NCBI GenBank assembly: GCA_019217005.1
Contig: JAHBNG010000125.1
Span: 1-44,419 of the forward strand
Direction: 5' to 3'
Source of the DNA: Chloroflexi bacterium TSY
GTDB taxonomy: Bacteria > Chloroflexota > Anaerolineae > Caldilineales > Caldilineaceae
DNA: 44,419 nucleotides
Below the pieces are notes generated by a model, which did not search any database, was not told where the DNA came from, and saw only the letters and a program-made list of their open reading frames with translations. Each line of letters begins with the position of its first letter. Within the stretch, counting starts at the first letter, position 1. A program made the translations under genes and the position numbers. Shown piece after piece: positions 1 through 8,861 of the stretch.

Positions 1-1028
1 CATCAATGTAGGCATATCCCAAATTCGAACAAGCCCGTGCCTCTTCAAAACGATTGCCACTGCGCTGCGCCATGCGGATGACTCGGCGGTAGTAATACAC
101 AACATCTTTTGGACGACTTTCGCGTTGACAGAGCCTCCCTAACAATGCGGTCAGGGTGATCTCCCCATCAAGATCCTCAGCAGAGTGTGCTCTGTCGATT
201 GCGCGCTCCAAAATCAAATGCCACGTATGCCAGTGGCCACGCCGCTCCATAAAAGGCGTAAAAGCAATAATTAGCGGCTTGACGATCGCCCACCCTTGCT
301 CTAAGGTTAACCCCAGAGAAATGGCTCCAGTTACCGATTCATATTCGTGATCCAAAATCGTGACATCCACTTCATGGATCGCTTCGGTTGCGTTCCACTG
401 CTTCACCATATGTAGCACCCGCTGCACAAAATATTTAGCTTCTTCCGCAGTGTCCATTGGGTCCATCTCCTGCCACTTGACCACCTCATGCATGAGAAAA
501 GTCTCGGTCAGGCGGTGCAATCCGTAGCGCGGTTTGTCGAGGCTACCGCCCACCTCAATAAGTGATAAGTTGCGCAATTTCACGATGGTGGACTGAAGCA
601 CATCGACTGTCAACCCGCTGATTTTGCCCAACTGAGCAAAGGTGGCATTGGGTACCACGGGCAAGCAGAGCAAGAGGTGACGGCTTGTACTGTCCAGCAT
701 CTGCCATACCTGCCAATAAATATAGATATAAAGCTGGTCTGTGCGTTCTGTGTCAGCACGACGTAAGTTTCGAGAATCTGGTTCAGCGGCAGAATTGAAT
801 CTGCCCCAGAACCAGCTTGAGGGCTAACGGATTGCCACCAACCGTATCGTAAATGGTCTGTAGTTGGTCATGAGTCGCTCCAACCAAAGCGTCCATGCCG
901 CGGCTCTCGGCTTCATAGCGCAAAAGCCAGCGCGTCATCGGCGTCCAGTTCGCTCAGGCTATGGCAGTAGACATCTCCCTGTCCGGCTAGACTGAGGCGG
1001 CTGGTGATTAGGAACTTGCTGGGGTTGG
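1..1028 (-). pseudogene. C-terminal part of AfsR-like regulator (NB-ARC end plus TPR start), frame-broken
   Basis: This is the continuation of the NB-ARC gene upstream on the minus strand. From about 1045 the reading moves to another frame (LLRYLANPSKFLITSRLS), shifts again near 930 (RYEAESRGMDALVG, then GGNPLALKLV, the GxP motif of NB-ARC ATPases), and shifts once or twice between about 810 and 750. From about 750 to base 1 a single frame is open without a stop. It contains YIYWQVWQMLD, a winged-helix-like stretch, and at the edge EEARACSNLGYAYID, which looks like a first TPR helix pair. Known family: SARP/AfsR regulators end in TPRs. I infer one gene with several one-base indels that continues beyond the window. 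Whether these are true decay or sequencing errors cannot be decided here. Confidence 0.7.
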
Positions 1029-1690
1029 CTAGATAACGCAGCAGGGCAGGAGCGTCTCATAATCGAGCGCCGTCTCCAAGTTGTCCACCACGACCAGCGA
1101 TACCTTCTCTTTGAGCAGTTGAGTCAAGGCCATACGTTTTTCTTGGCTACTGCCAGTGGGGTAGGGTCCATCGGAAAGTTGGGCCAGCAACAGGTCCATG
1201 AGCGTCTCGGCATCCAGTGCCGGTTTGTCCGTTTTTTGTACACCACGGTCAGGCAGATATTCTTCTTGCTTGGCGCTCACCCAGCCAATATCTTGATAGC
1301 GCGAGGTGGGCGGGGCACCTTCATCGGCCCCACTCGTCTGAATCCCATCGAGCATCCGATGAATAAGCGCATTCGCCAGTGACGTCTTCCCGATGCCGCC
1401 CAGACCATCGATGGCAATCAGCCAGGAGCGGTCCTGGGCGTTGACGGCTGTTTCCACCTTTGCCAGCGCTGTCTCCACGCCAAAGAGCTTCTGATCGGGC
1501 AGCGGATCCAGACGGCTGAGGATGGTATAGCGGTCTAGTGAAGAGGGAACTGGGTCGCGAGAGGGCCCAAGGTTATCGGACTGAAAATGGTCTGTGGTCG
1601 GTTCTGCTGTAACGTCCAACGTGGATTCGTTTTCGACAATGTCCGGAGAAAAGAGAGGTGTGATGGGATTCCTTCTCCGCTGGTGGTCGC
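1029..1690 (-). CDS. NB-ARC ATPase segment of AfsR-like regulator (fragment)
   Basis: The middle part of the broken AfsR-like regulator. It carries a clear P-loop, GLGGIGKTSLA, and a Walker B-like VSLVVVDNLE, so it is an STAND/NB-ARC nucleotide-binding switch. Such domains hold the regulator inactive until ATP exchange permits oligomerisation. Its frame differs from the SARP part upstream (crossover in the linker at about 1600-1700) and ends in a stop at 1029. There LLP is followed by CCVI and a stop, where the next frame gives LLRYLANP; restoring one base in the C run near 1045 would rejoin them. The ORF is technically open from 1904, but residues before about 1690 do not look like protein. 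Walker motif identification is firm; functionality is doubtful. Confidence 0.7.
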
Positions 1691-2556
1691 GCTGTGGCTT
1701 GGCTATCTGTGATGTGTGTTGCGTCTTGGGTTTTGTGCCCTTGCACGAGCATACCAGTTTCCGGTGGCCGGAGGCGTCCGGCTTGGATCGCTGCGTCAAG
1801 TTCCGTCGTCTCTGCTGAAGGTGGTACACCCAATTCCTCACACAATATCTGCCGACATTGATTGTACTGACGACGTGCAGATGCGGGTTGATTGCTCCAG
1901 GCAAATAGCTGCATCAGGTGGCGGTGAACCGGTTCGTTGAGAGGATCGAGGGCTAGCCAGCGGCGCGCATAGTTGACGGCTTGCTCAAACTCACTCCGTG
2001 CGCCGTGTCCTTGCACCAACCGCTCCAACGCCGTCGCCAATGCGTGGCGCAGGTTCTCGCTCTCAAAGTATTGCCAATCGTCAAATTCGGCGCTGTCGCG
2101 CAACGTGAATCCGGCCAGAAAATCGCCTCGATAGAGCGTTACAGCGCTATCCAACAGGGGCAGACAGTCATCACAGACTTGGTCTGGTGGATGGTCGTGG
2201 CTCTGGCAAGCGGTCAAGCATCGGCGGAACTCAGCCACATCGAACCAGAGGGTTTGCTCGGAACTTACTGCAGGGTTGGCCGCTTCTGCCAAGCGGACTA
2301 TTTTCCGGTTGGTCGCCAGCACGCCGGGCCCCAGTGTCTTGTTGAGCACCGAAAGGGTGCGCCGCAGATCGGTGCGTGCTGTACTGTGATCGTATTCTGG
2401 CCAAAAAAGTGCCGCGAGGCTATCGCGACTGTGGCTCTGGCCCGTTGTTGCCAAGTAGGCAAGCAGCGCTACTGCCTTGCGCCGGCCAACATCAACGGGT
2501 ATTCCATTCCGCTCCAGCAGCGGAGGGTCAAGCAGTTGCAGCTTCCAATGGGGCAT
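1573..2556 (-). CDS. SARP/BTAD-type transcriptional regulator, N-terminal part (fragment)
   Basis: DNA-binding half of an AfsR/SARP regulator. Residues about 1-95 form an OmpR-like winged helix (LQLLDPPLLERNG, then KAVALLAYLATTG, SRDSLAALFWPE, ARTDLRRTLSVLNK). This is followed by a bacterial transcriptional activation domain with helical repeats (LYRGDFLAGFTL, ALERLVQGHG, WLALDPLNEPVHRHLMQLFA, ARRQYNQCRQILCEELGVPPSAET). I chose the ATG at 2556, not the one 12 codons upstream, because GGAGG lies seven bases before it. The frame runs out of protein-like sequence in the linker near 1650, where the NB-ARC frame takes over. SARPs usually control a local pathway, but no target is evident here. The hairpin at 2590-2694 lies directly upstream and could affect its expression. 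Confidence 0.85.
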   Translation of the reverse strand: MPHWKLQLLDPPLLERNGIPVDVGRRKAVALLAYLATTGQSHSRDSLAALFWPEYDHSTARTDLRRTLSVLNKTLGPGVLATNRKIVRLAEAANPAVSSEQTLWFDVAEFRRCLTACQSHDHPPDQVCDDCLPLLDSAVTLYRGDFLAGFTLRDSAEFDDWQYFESENLRHALATALERLVQGHGARSEFEQAVNYARRWLALDPLNEPVHRHLMQLFAWSNQPASARRQYNQCRQILCEELGVPPSAETTELDAAIQAGRLRPPETGMLVQGHKTQDATHITDSQATARPPAEKESHHTSLFSGHCRKRIHVGRYSRTDHRPFSVR

Positions 2557-2589
2557 CCGGAAACCTCCATGATCTGAAGGACACTCAAG

Positions 2590-2694
2590 CACTGAATATC
2601 AGTAGACCACAATCGCGTCATTCCGCTCACGTAGTGGGTGCTTCGCACCCGCGAATTGAAAAATCTTACGATTGCGGTCTATTGAATATAAGTG
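2590..2694. repeat. Imperfect inverted-repeat element with inner hairpin
   Basis: The two ends, CACTGAATATCAGTAGACC and the complement of GGTCTATTGAATATAAGTG, pair over about 26 bases with a few mismatches. A second short perfect hairpin (GGGTGC-TTC-GCACCC, 2636-2650) sits in the middle. It lies between the regulator start (2556, minus) and a long non-coding stretch. It resembles the other palindromic intergenic elements in this window, but I see no second copy and no clear target duplication. Confidence 0.45.
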
Positions 2695-2960
2695 GCTCGT
2701 TAGGGAAGAAGGAGTCTCAAAGATCGTAACTGATTCTGCTGTGATTTATTGTACTGTGAACATCGCAAAATTTCAAAAGCATTCGTTTGCATTTGCGACG
2801 CTTTTGGGGCGGTAGGTCGCTATACTCTGGTCAACGAGTCATTTGTGATTTTTCATCGCTCTTTCGTTACGGATCAATTAGTGGCAAGGGAGGTGCAAAA
2901 ATACTCGACTCAAATACCAAATTTTTTAGCATTCAAATCATACAATGAAAGGAACAAATT
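2695..2960. other. Gene-free stretch
   Basis: No convincing ORF on either strand. The sequence is AT-rich with short T and A runs, and probably holds the promoter of the small downstream gene. I cannot single out a convincing -35/-10 pair. Confidence 0.4.
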
Positions 2961-3179
2961 ATGTCTTCCAACATGAGCTCTTACCAAACTGAATTATGGG
3001 TACGAGACCATCTGAATTATCTTTTTTGGGAATATCAGTATGCGCAACCGGGCACGTTATTTCTGGCAGAATTTTTTGTTGTGGTCGTTCAGTGGCTAAG
3101 TAGTCGTTTTAGTAAAAAAGTGGATGATGGACAGGCTAGACACAGAAATGCTCAAAACCGTCTAGCCCCGGCAGCGTAA
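2961..3179 (+). CDS. Small hypothetical protein
   Basis: 72 codons, unrecognised. The start follows an A/G-rich AAAGGAACAAATT spacer, and the stop overlaps the left arm of a hairpin (3172-3205) that could end transcription. The middle (LFLAEFFVVVVQWLSSRF) is hydrophobic enough for one membrane segment or a buried amphipathic helix. The ends are polar (MSSNMSSYQTELWVRDHLN at the front, basic KKVDDGQARHRNAQNR at the back). Codon use looks natural, but nothing except the ribosome-binding-like sequence and the hairpin supports it. Confidence 0.45.
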   Translation: MSSNMSSYQTELWVRDHLNYLFWEYQYAQPGTLFLAEFFVVVVQWLSSRFSKKVDDGQARHRNAQNRLAPAA

Positions 3180-3205
3180 ATTTTTCACCCGATGAATTTA
3201 CGCTG
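3172..3205 (+). terminator. Hairpin over the stop of the small ORF
   Basis: CAGCGTAAATT pairs perfectly with AATTTACGCTG (11 bp, loop of 12) and is followed by TTGTTATC. There is no strong U tract, so this is at best a weak intrinsic terminator. The stop codon of the upstream small ORF lies inside the left arm. Confidence 0.4.
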
Positions 3206-3279
3206 TTGTTATCGTGAGGTTGTAGTGAAAAAAGTATAGAGTCAAAATTCTATCAAATGATAAAAATAGGAGATAAAAG

Positions 3280-4065
3280 ATGAATACAACAGCAAAGTGG
3301 TCGATCATTACAGCGGTTTTGATTAGCGTTATTGCATTTGGGGCAGCGATGGTTCCCCATAGTCGCCAAGTCGAAGCAGCTGCCCAGAACGCAAATCGTC
3401 TTCAGCAAGACAATAACGGCACAATCACAATACTCGGCCATGGAGATGTGGTTGCACCTGCGGATACGGCAGTGGTTCGCTTGAACACGGGCGGTTCGCC
3501 AGGCTTTTACGGTCCCAATGGTCCCGAGTTTGAGCCAATTGAACAAGAAAATCTGGATTTGATTGCTCAGATGCTAGAGGAGAACGGCATCCCCGCGGAC
3601 TCAATTTCGACCAATGCCTTTGGCCGTAGTGACTTTGGGTCATCTTCCAATTCTGGAGAAGTCCATTTTACCCATTCGGAACCGGACCAGCTCTCTGTTT
3701 TTATGGCGGAACTGGTGGAGGCATTACAAGAAGAGCGTGGACCAAAAATTCGGGGAGCTTCGGCAGTCTTTATGGTTGAAGATTGCTCGGAGTTAGAATC
3801 GGAGGCGATGCAGGCTGCGCTTACGGACGCTCGCCGTCGTGCCGAGATGATGGCAGACCAAATGGACGTTACGCTGGGTCAATTAGTCGAGATTGAGGAG
3901 GGACTTGGTGATTCAGCCATCTTTGGTGCCTTTGGTTCAGGCTCCTGCGCCAGCATCGAAACGGCAATTCATCAAGTTGGATTTGGCGGCCCGAGATCTG
4001 GTGCGAACTCGGCCGACGAAGTGGAGGTGTCTATCAAGATCAGAGCAACATTCAATGTGCAGTAG
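3280..4065 (+). CDS. SIMPL (DUF541) domain protein
   Basis: 261 residues. An N-terminal hydrophobic segment (WSIITAVLISVIAFGAAMV) acts as signal peptide or anchor, so the rest is likely outside the membrane. The body matches the SIMPL/DUF541 pattern: ITILGHGDVVAPADTAVVRL at the front, a pair of alpha/beta units (QMLEENGIPADSISTNAF), then AALTDARRRAEMMADQMDVTLGQLVEI, and a C-terminal strand VEVSIKIRATF. The family (E. coli YggE is one member) is periplasmic or extracellular and linked to oxidative-stress phenotypes; its biochemical role is unknown. The start is well supported by AGGAGATAAAAG just before the ATG. Confidence 0.85.
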   Translation: MNTTAKWSIITAVLISVIAFGAAMVPHSRQVEAAAQNANRLQQDNNGTITILGHGDVVAPADTAVVRLNTGGSPGFYGPNGPEFEPIEQENLDLIAQMLEENGIPADSISTNAFGRSDFGSSSNSGEVHFTHSEPDQLSVFMAELVEALQEERGPKIRGASAVFMVEDCSELESEAMQAALTDARRRAEMMADQMDVTLGQLVEIEEGLGDSAIFGAFGSGSCASIETAIHQVGFGGPRSGANSADEVEVSIKIRATFNVQ

Positions 4066-4272
4066 CTTGTGGGAACATTGTTCCCGCTCCTCCCGTCATT
4101 GGTGATGACTATAGTGAAGCCGTTTTGAAAACGGTTGTTCTGAATCTTCCCGGAAACGGTCACGCAGGGCTTCTGGCTGCTTCCGGGAAGATGAGCGAAT
4201 GAAATCAATCGCGGTGGAGTGAGGAGAATTTGTCCTCATAGGTTCAACAACGTTGACCAACTTTTACAAATC
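4066..4272. other. Intergenic stretch with three palindromes
   Basis: Three inverted repeats lie between the SIMPL gene and the next lipoprotein: GGGAACA-T-TGTTCCC (4071-4085), CCGTTTT-G-AAAACGG (4120-4134), and a 12-bp perfect stem ATCTTCCCGGAA with TTCCGGGAAGAT (4144-4192, loop 25). The first could be an operator or part of a terminator; the last is the strongest hairpin. None has a clear U tract. Confidence 0.45.
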
Positions 4273-4351
4273 GAGTGTGTACCACAAAGTGTGTGCATGG
4301 ACGCGGCTTAGTCAGAGAGTCAACTGCATTTACACACTTTGGGACACACTC
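4273..4351. repeat. IS256-like inverted-repeat element, copy 1
   Basis: About 79 bases with imperfect terminal inverted repeats: GAGTGTGTACCACAAAGTGT at the left and the complement GAGTGTGTCCCAAAGTGTGT at the right. A close relative in the same orientation lies at 35975-36054 and a diverged one in opposite orientation at 24411-24488. The TCCCAAAGTGTGTAAA-type end resembles the termini of IS256-family elements (from memory, not searched). No exact target duplication was found. The element lies directly before the lipoprotein gene, and part of it is readable as a false N-terminal extension. Confidence 0.6.
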
Positions 4352-4373
4352 TCCACAAATTTGGAGATGGAAA

Positions 4374-4931
4374 ATGGCCCGACGGTGTAAACAACAATAT
4401 AGAAAACGGATGAAGACAAGGATGTCTATGCCAGGTGTCATGCTCCTTATTTCAATGCTCATGATGATTGTGATTGTGAGCGGATGCATTGCACCAATCA
4501 CATTAACACCGACAACCGTATCAGCCGAATCCAGTGAGGGAGATGCTGAAGAATTTAAGGCCGAAGAAGGGCTTGATTTTGAGCAAACCCCTCAAAAATG
4601 GCAGCTGGTTAGAATGTCGGGGCAGATGCGTGACTCCGAAACAACAGGAACGAACATGGCATGGCAAGAATCCTATCAGCTAAATACAGATGGGACTTTT
4701 ATTAAATCTCGAGAACAAAATGGTGTATTGGAAGAGAAAGCTGGAGTCTTTTCATTCGAGGAGCTATCTGATGGAAAATATTTGATACTAACTTATGAGA
4801 CCTACAGTGGTATAATAGGAAATTGCACTTTAGAACCAAGGGAAGTATTGAGACTAGAATCTAATCAGAAACTGTTGGGCACGTGGTGGGCGTGCGATGG
4901 TCCTGGATTAGAATATGAAAGAATTGAGTAA
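4374..4931 (+). CDS. Hypothetical lipoprotein
   Basis: About 185 residues, family not recognised. The ORF can be extended upstream to 4275, but that part is inside the repeat element, so I place the start at 4374 (MARRCKQQYRKR) after a GGAG. A basic N-terminus is followed by MLLISMLMMIVIVSGC, a lipoprotein signal with a good lipobox (VSGC), so the protein is probably lipid-anchored outside the membrane. The mature part has a polar acidic linker (SSEGDAEEFKAEEG), then about 110 residues rich in beta strands with regularly spaced aromatics (WQLVRMSG, WQESYQLNTDGTF, YLILTYETYSG, LLGTWWACDG). The pattern recalls small lipocalin-like or META-like barrels, but that is only a resemblance. Confidence 0.7.
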   Translation: MARRCKQQYRKRMKTRMSMPGVMLLISMLMMIVIVSGCIAPITLTPTTVSAESSEGDAEEFKAEEGLDFEQTPQKWQLVRMSGQMRDSETTGTNMAWQESYQLNTDGTFIKSREQNGVLEEKAGVFSFEELSDGKYLILTYETYSGIIGNCTLEPREVLRLESNQKLLGTWWACDGPGLEYERIE

Positions 4932-5071
4932 TATGAATGCTCACTTTATCAAGGAACGAAAATTCAGTAAGTTGTGTATAGATTCCTTCGGCTTCGCCCA
5001 GGACAAGCCTTCGTTTCACTCGAGAACGAGATACGCGACTTATTGAATCTATTGTATTCTCATTCCTAGCT

Positions 5072-5773
5072 ATGTCTCAGACAAAAGGTATTCCATCTGA
5101 TTACGACACAAATCCAGAGCGTTTTCGCGCCAATGTACAGGCAGTGGAACAATATGGTCTTGCCCAAGATGTGCATGAGGAAGTGGCAGATCGACTGGCG
5201 GCCGAAAATTTGACTCCGATCCTTGATCTTGGCTGTGGAGAAGGACGTCTTACCAAGCCATTGCATCAACGGGGACTTCCAACCGTCGCTTTTGATTACT
5301 CGGCAACGATGCTTGTCGCGGTGCCAGACCCCCGCGTTCGAGGGAATGCCAATCACTTGCCTTTTTACGATCATTCGTTTCGTGGTGTGGCAGCGCTTTA
5401 TATGCTCTATCATTTGGATGAGCCACGCAAGGCAATCGCGGAAAGCTACCGTGTCTTGCAATCGGGCGGACTGTTTGTCGCGAGCGCACCAAGTCGCCAC
5501 AATGATCCAGAATTAATCGAGGTGCTTGGCCCACCTGCCCCAGAGACATTTGACGCAGAAAATGGACCGACGTTGGTGGCGGACTATTTTGAGAAGATCG
5601 AGGTTGAACGATGGGATGCACCACTCGTTCACCTACCTGACCGAGAGGCGCTGAAGCTTTATCTGGAGGGACGTCAACTCGCACAACATGAAGTTGATGA
5701 GGTTCTGGGGAAAATCAACCCGCCTCTACGCTTGACCAAACGTGGGGCGTTGATCTACGGGCGTAAATCCTAA
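5072..5773 (+). CDS. Class I SAM-dependent methyltransferase
   Basis: 233 residues. Motif I is clear (ILDLGCGEGRLTKPL, about residues 50-64), followed by the acidic strand-2 motif (VAFDYSATML), motif II region (FRGVAALYMLYHL) and post-motif LQSGGLFVASAPS. This is the Methyltransf_11 pattern typical of ubiquinone/menaquinone-like and small-molecule methyltransferases; the substrate is not predictable. It stands alone and the next gene is convergent. The region after the stop is a palindromic repeat (5816-5912). Confidence 0.85.
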   Translation: MSQTKGIPSDYDTNPERFRANVQAVEQYGLAQDVHEEVADRLAAENLTPILDLGCGEGRLTKPLHQRGLPTVAFDYSATMLVAVPDPRVRGNANHLPFYDHSFRGVAALYMLYHLDEPRKAIAESYRVLQSGGLFVASAPSRHNDPELIEVLGPPAPETFDAENGPTLVADYFEKIEVERWDAPLVHLPDREALKLYLEGRQLAQHEVDEVLGKINPPLRLTKRGALIYGRKS

Positions 5774-5815
5774 CCACCATTCCATTCAAGTAGAGATGAT
5801 AAGGATGAAGAATGT

Positions 5816-5912
5816 GGGACACGGATTCACACAGATTGCGCGGATTTATTCTGAGATGATTCCGTGTTCATCTTCAAAATCCGTGTCCTAATTTCAATCC
5901 CTATTATGTCTA
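5816..5912. repeat. GGACACGGAT palindromic repeat, copy 1
   Basis: GGGACACGGATTCACACAG at the left pairs with the complement of ATCCGTGTCC at the right. A second copy in opposite orientation is at 39852-39949. Similarity extends beyond the palindrome through TTTCAATCCCTA to TGTCTA, so the element is larger than the hairpin. Its right part encodes the last residues and stop of the convergent dinG. Similar GGACACGGAT palindromes occur between genes in many environmental bacteria (recollection only). Confidence 0.6.
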
Positions 5913-8680
5913 GTATCCTTTACATCGGTCCAATCATTGACTGGAATGGTTACAATCTGCACCTCTTTCCACAATGCCTGTTCTTGTCGGGCCTCCTTCC
6001 TCAATTTGCCTTGTATGGCTGGATCTTCCAAAGCCTGGGCAATATCGGTATGACAACGCAACTCAACGCCAAATTGCTCAGCGCTACGCCCCGCCTTCTC
6101 GATCCGCTGCCGTAAGTTCTGCAACCCCTCAAGCATTGCGTAAATTTCACCTTCGAGCAGATCACCCGCTTCAGTTGAAACTCCCTCCGCGCTATCCGCT
6201 TTGCCGTCCTGCAGCCGCAATAGTTGCCATCTCCAGCGAATGGTGTCATCGCCATCGTCAGGGGGTTCGCCATCACCAAATGGATCGCTGGAGCGAGAGG
6301 TAATCGCTTCTGCCGATCCTGTCGCCCAGACATTGAGCGCAAAATCGGCTTGACTATCCAATGCAGTACGATAGAAGCGGTGGATATCCGAAAAGCTACG
6401 CGTCAAGCGCGCGGGAGGCAGATCAGCCTGGGCTTGGCGACCATAACTTTTGCTCGTGAGCCGTTCGTCTAGAATAGCGACTACGCCACGGTCGGTGGCG
6501 CGACGCACCAAGCGCCCGAAGCCTTGTTTGAGAGTGAGTGTCATGAGGGGCAGCATATATTCCCCAAAACTGCTGCGCCCAGCATCGTCTATGGCTTTCA
6601 TACGAGCACTATGGAGCGGGTCGTTGGGCGTGGGAAAGGGCATCTTGTCTAGAACCACAAGACTTAAATCATCACCTGGGATGTCTACTCCCTCCCAAAA
6701 CGATTTGGTGGCCAACATGACGCTATGGGGAGTGGCCTTGAACCATTCCAACAAAGCATCTCGTGGCGCATCACCCTGAGCACGAAGTGGCCAAATTGGC
6801 TCAAAACCAGACTCGATCAGTCGTTCGCGCGCCTGTTGTAGCCCACTCCAACTGGTAAAGAGACAGAGCGCTCGACCCCGGCTGGTTTCAAGTAGCCGTT
6901 CAAGCTCGGCACCAACGGCTTCATAGTAAGGTTCAGGATTGCGATAGTTGAAGGCAGGTAGCGCTGGCTGGTAAAGAAGTGCTTGCTGTGGATAATCAAA
7001 AACAGCAGGCAGAATGTGCTCCTCACCACTCTGTGCAATGCCGCAACGCTGCTTGAAGTGATTAAAGTGTTTGTTGGTTGCCAGGGTTGCACTGGTGCAA
7101 ATAACAGTTCGCTCGCCCTGGTCATCTCCATCATCACTTTCTGGGTGAAAGAGGAATTCGTGCAACAAACCGGCCGGATCGATCGGAGCGGCATGTAGCT
7201 CTAGGGAAACGTGACGACGATCAAAAATACGCACAGCATAGCGCACAAAGTGGTCATCGCGGTTGCTGGTTGCCACGGCCAACAGCTTGTTAACGGTGCC
7301 AGCCAATCCTTCGATCGCCAGTTCATACATACGGCGCTGTTCGGATTGTTCATCTTCATCATCACTCTTTGTCCGCTCTTCCTGATCGTGATTTGCATCA
7401 TCAGCCGAACTGCCGCTTTCTTCACTGTATGGATTTTCCTTACGCATCCGTTCTTTCAGTTGATCCAAAGCGGTGGCTAGCTTGTGCATCTCTTCGAGAT
7501 CGTCCTCGAGTCGGAAAGCATTGTCTCGATGAGAATGGGCAACTTCCTGAAAAGCCAATGTGTTGTGAAAGAGCAGTTGATCCCGTTCGTCACTATCTAG
7601 ATGTTCGTTAAAAATATTGCGACGCAGCAGTTGCTCGACAGCATAATCGGTGATTGTCGATTCGAAAACGCTAGTTGCTGTTTGCTCAAGTTGGTGGGCT
7701 TCGTCAATGATGTAGATTGCCGCAGGTGGCAAAAGCCGTTCACCGGCCCAACCGAGTTCTAACGCATTCAACAAAAGATGATGATTGGTAATCAGAACCT
7801 GTGCTTCAGCAGCTTTATCGCGCATCTTGTTGACCCAGCAGTTATCTGCATAGTGACGACAATCACGGTGTAGACAGTCATCAGGATAGGAGACAATACG
7901 GGGGCGCAGGTCACTATCGAGCATGAATGGAAGGTCATCCACATCACCAGTGTCGGTCTCGTTCAGCCAAGATCGTAAAAAGGTCGCTTGTTCGTGTTCT
8001 TTGTCTACAAACGCAAACCTTTGCTGCTCGAATGCCTCATCTTCCCACTTATGAGTACAAATGAAGTTGCTCCGCCCTTTGACGATGACAGCACTAATGG
8101 GGAGATTGAGTACCTTGCGCAAGAAGGGAATCTCTTTATAGTAGAGCTGGCTCTGTAACGACTTGTTGGCTGTGGCAACAACAACTGTTTTGCCGCTTAA
8201 GATGGCGGGCACCAAATATGCAATGGATTTACCAGTACCTGTGGGGGCTTCAACGAGGGCATGTTGTTTTGTCTGAAGAGCACGCTTCACTGACTCGGCC
8301 ATCTCCAACTGGCTGGGGCGCAGTTCATAGCCATCAAGATGTTGCGCCAGCGAGCCGCGATCCCCAAAAAATTCGCGCAGATCGACCTGTTCGAGTTGAG
8401 AGGGTCGATGCACTTTGGCCTTTGGTCTCGCTTGTTCAAAGTGATCTTGAATCGAGTCATCCGGCGGTGGAGCATCAAAAAAAGGATCGTCCATGAGCGG
8501 ATTCATGTCCCGTGGATTTTCAGGGGGCGGATCATGAGATACGAACTGCTCGTCGAAATGTGTACGAGATTGGCTGTTGGTAGCTCCCTGCCGGGCTTTG
8601 GCTTGAGTGTCACCGAGATCTTCGTCCAAATCGACATATTCTAGTTCAGAATCGTAGGGTGTCCGCTGTGAATCGAGCAT
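5894..8680 (-). CDS. dinG: DinG/XPD-like superfamily 2 helicase with Fe-S cluster
   Basis: 928 residues. Walker A is VEAPTGTGKSIAYL and the DEAH box is YIIDEAHQLEQ. Four cysteines between them (ICTHKW; DDCLHRDCRHYADNCW) match the 4Fe-4S site of XPD/DinG helicases. C-terminal motifs are SFWEGVDIPGDDLSLVVLDK and QGFGRLVRR (motif VI). The first 110 or so residues are acidic, low-complexity and unlike the family; a D/E-rich insertion lies near residue 420 (EESGSSADDANHDQEERTKS). Family role: 5'-3' DNA helicase that unwinds R-loops and other structured DNA during replication stress. The last residues (DTRHNRD) come from a repeat element. Start at 8680 is the only nearby ATG; its ribosome site is weak. 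Confidence 0.93.
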   Translation of the reverse strand: MLDSQRTPYDSELEYVDLDEDLGDTQAKARQGATNSQSRTHFDEQFVSHDPPPENPRDMNPLMDDPFFDAPPPDDSIQDHFEQARPKAKVHRPSQLEQVDLREFFGDRGSLAQHLDGYELRPSQLEMAESVKRALQTKQHALVEAPTGTGKSIAYLVPAILSGKTVVVATANKSLQSQLYYKEIPFLRKVLNLPISAVIVKGRSNFICTHKWEDEAFEQQRFAFVDKEHEQATFLRSWLNETDTGDVDDLPFMLDSDLRPRIVSYPDDCLHRDCRHYADNCWVNKMRDKAAEAQVLITNHHLLLNALELGWAGERLLPPAAIYIIDEAHQLEQTATSVFESTITDYAVEQLLRRNIFNEHLDSDERDQLLFHNTLAFQEVAHSHRDNAFRLEDDLEEMHKLATALDQLKERMRKENPYSEESGSSADDANHDQEERTKSDDEDEQSEQRRMYELAIEGLAGTVNKLLAVATSNRDDHFVRYAVRIFDRRHVSLELHAAPIDPAGLLHEFLFHPESDDGDDQGERTVICTSATLATNKHFNHFKQRCGIAQSGEEHILPAVFDYPQQALLYQPALPAFNYRNPEPYYEAVGAELERLLETSRGRALCLFTSWSGLQQARERLIESGFEPIWPLRAQGDAPRDALLEWFKATPHSVMLATKSFWEGVDIPGDDLSLVVLDKMPFPTPNDPLHSARMKAIDDAGRSSFGEYMLPLMTLTLKQGFGRLVRRATDRGVVAILDERLTSKSYGRQAQADLPPARLTRSFSDIHRFYRTALDSQADFALNVWATGSAEAITSRSSDPFGDGEPPDDGDDTIRWRWQLLRLQDGKADSAEGVSTEAGDLLEGEIYAMLEGLQNLRQRIEKAGRSAEQFGVELRCHTDIAQALEDPAIQGKLRKEARQEQALWKEVQIVTIPVNDWTDVKDTRHNRD

Positions 8681-8861
8681 GATATTATGGTATTCTCGTA
8701 AGGAATTAAGAATTCGCTGGAATCGCTCTAACAGAGTTTAGCATGAATGTGGATACATCTCAAAAGAATTCGAGTTAGTTGATTCTAGGCTATGATCGTG
8801 ATACGATTTAATTGTAAAATCGTCTATTTTGTCAATCAATTGAAGAATTATGTGAGTATGT

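Noticed and set aside
4275..4373. N-terminal 33-residue extension of the lipoprotein
   Set aside because: Encoded by a repeat element also found at 35975; a GGAG-preceded ATG at 4374 gives a proper signal peptide.
8681..8861. Divergent promoter region with operator between dinG and the aminotransferase
   Set aside because: AT-rich and plausible, but no pair of boxes with good spacing and no palindrome convincing enough to report as a site.
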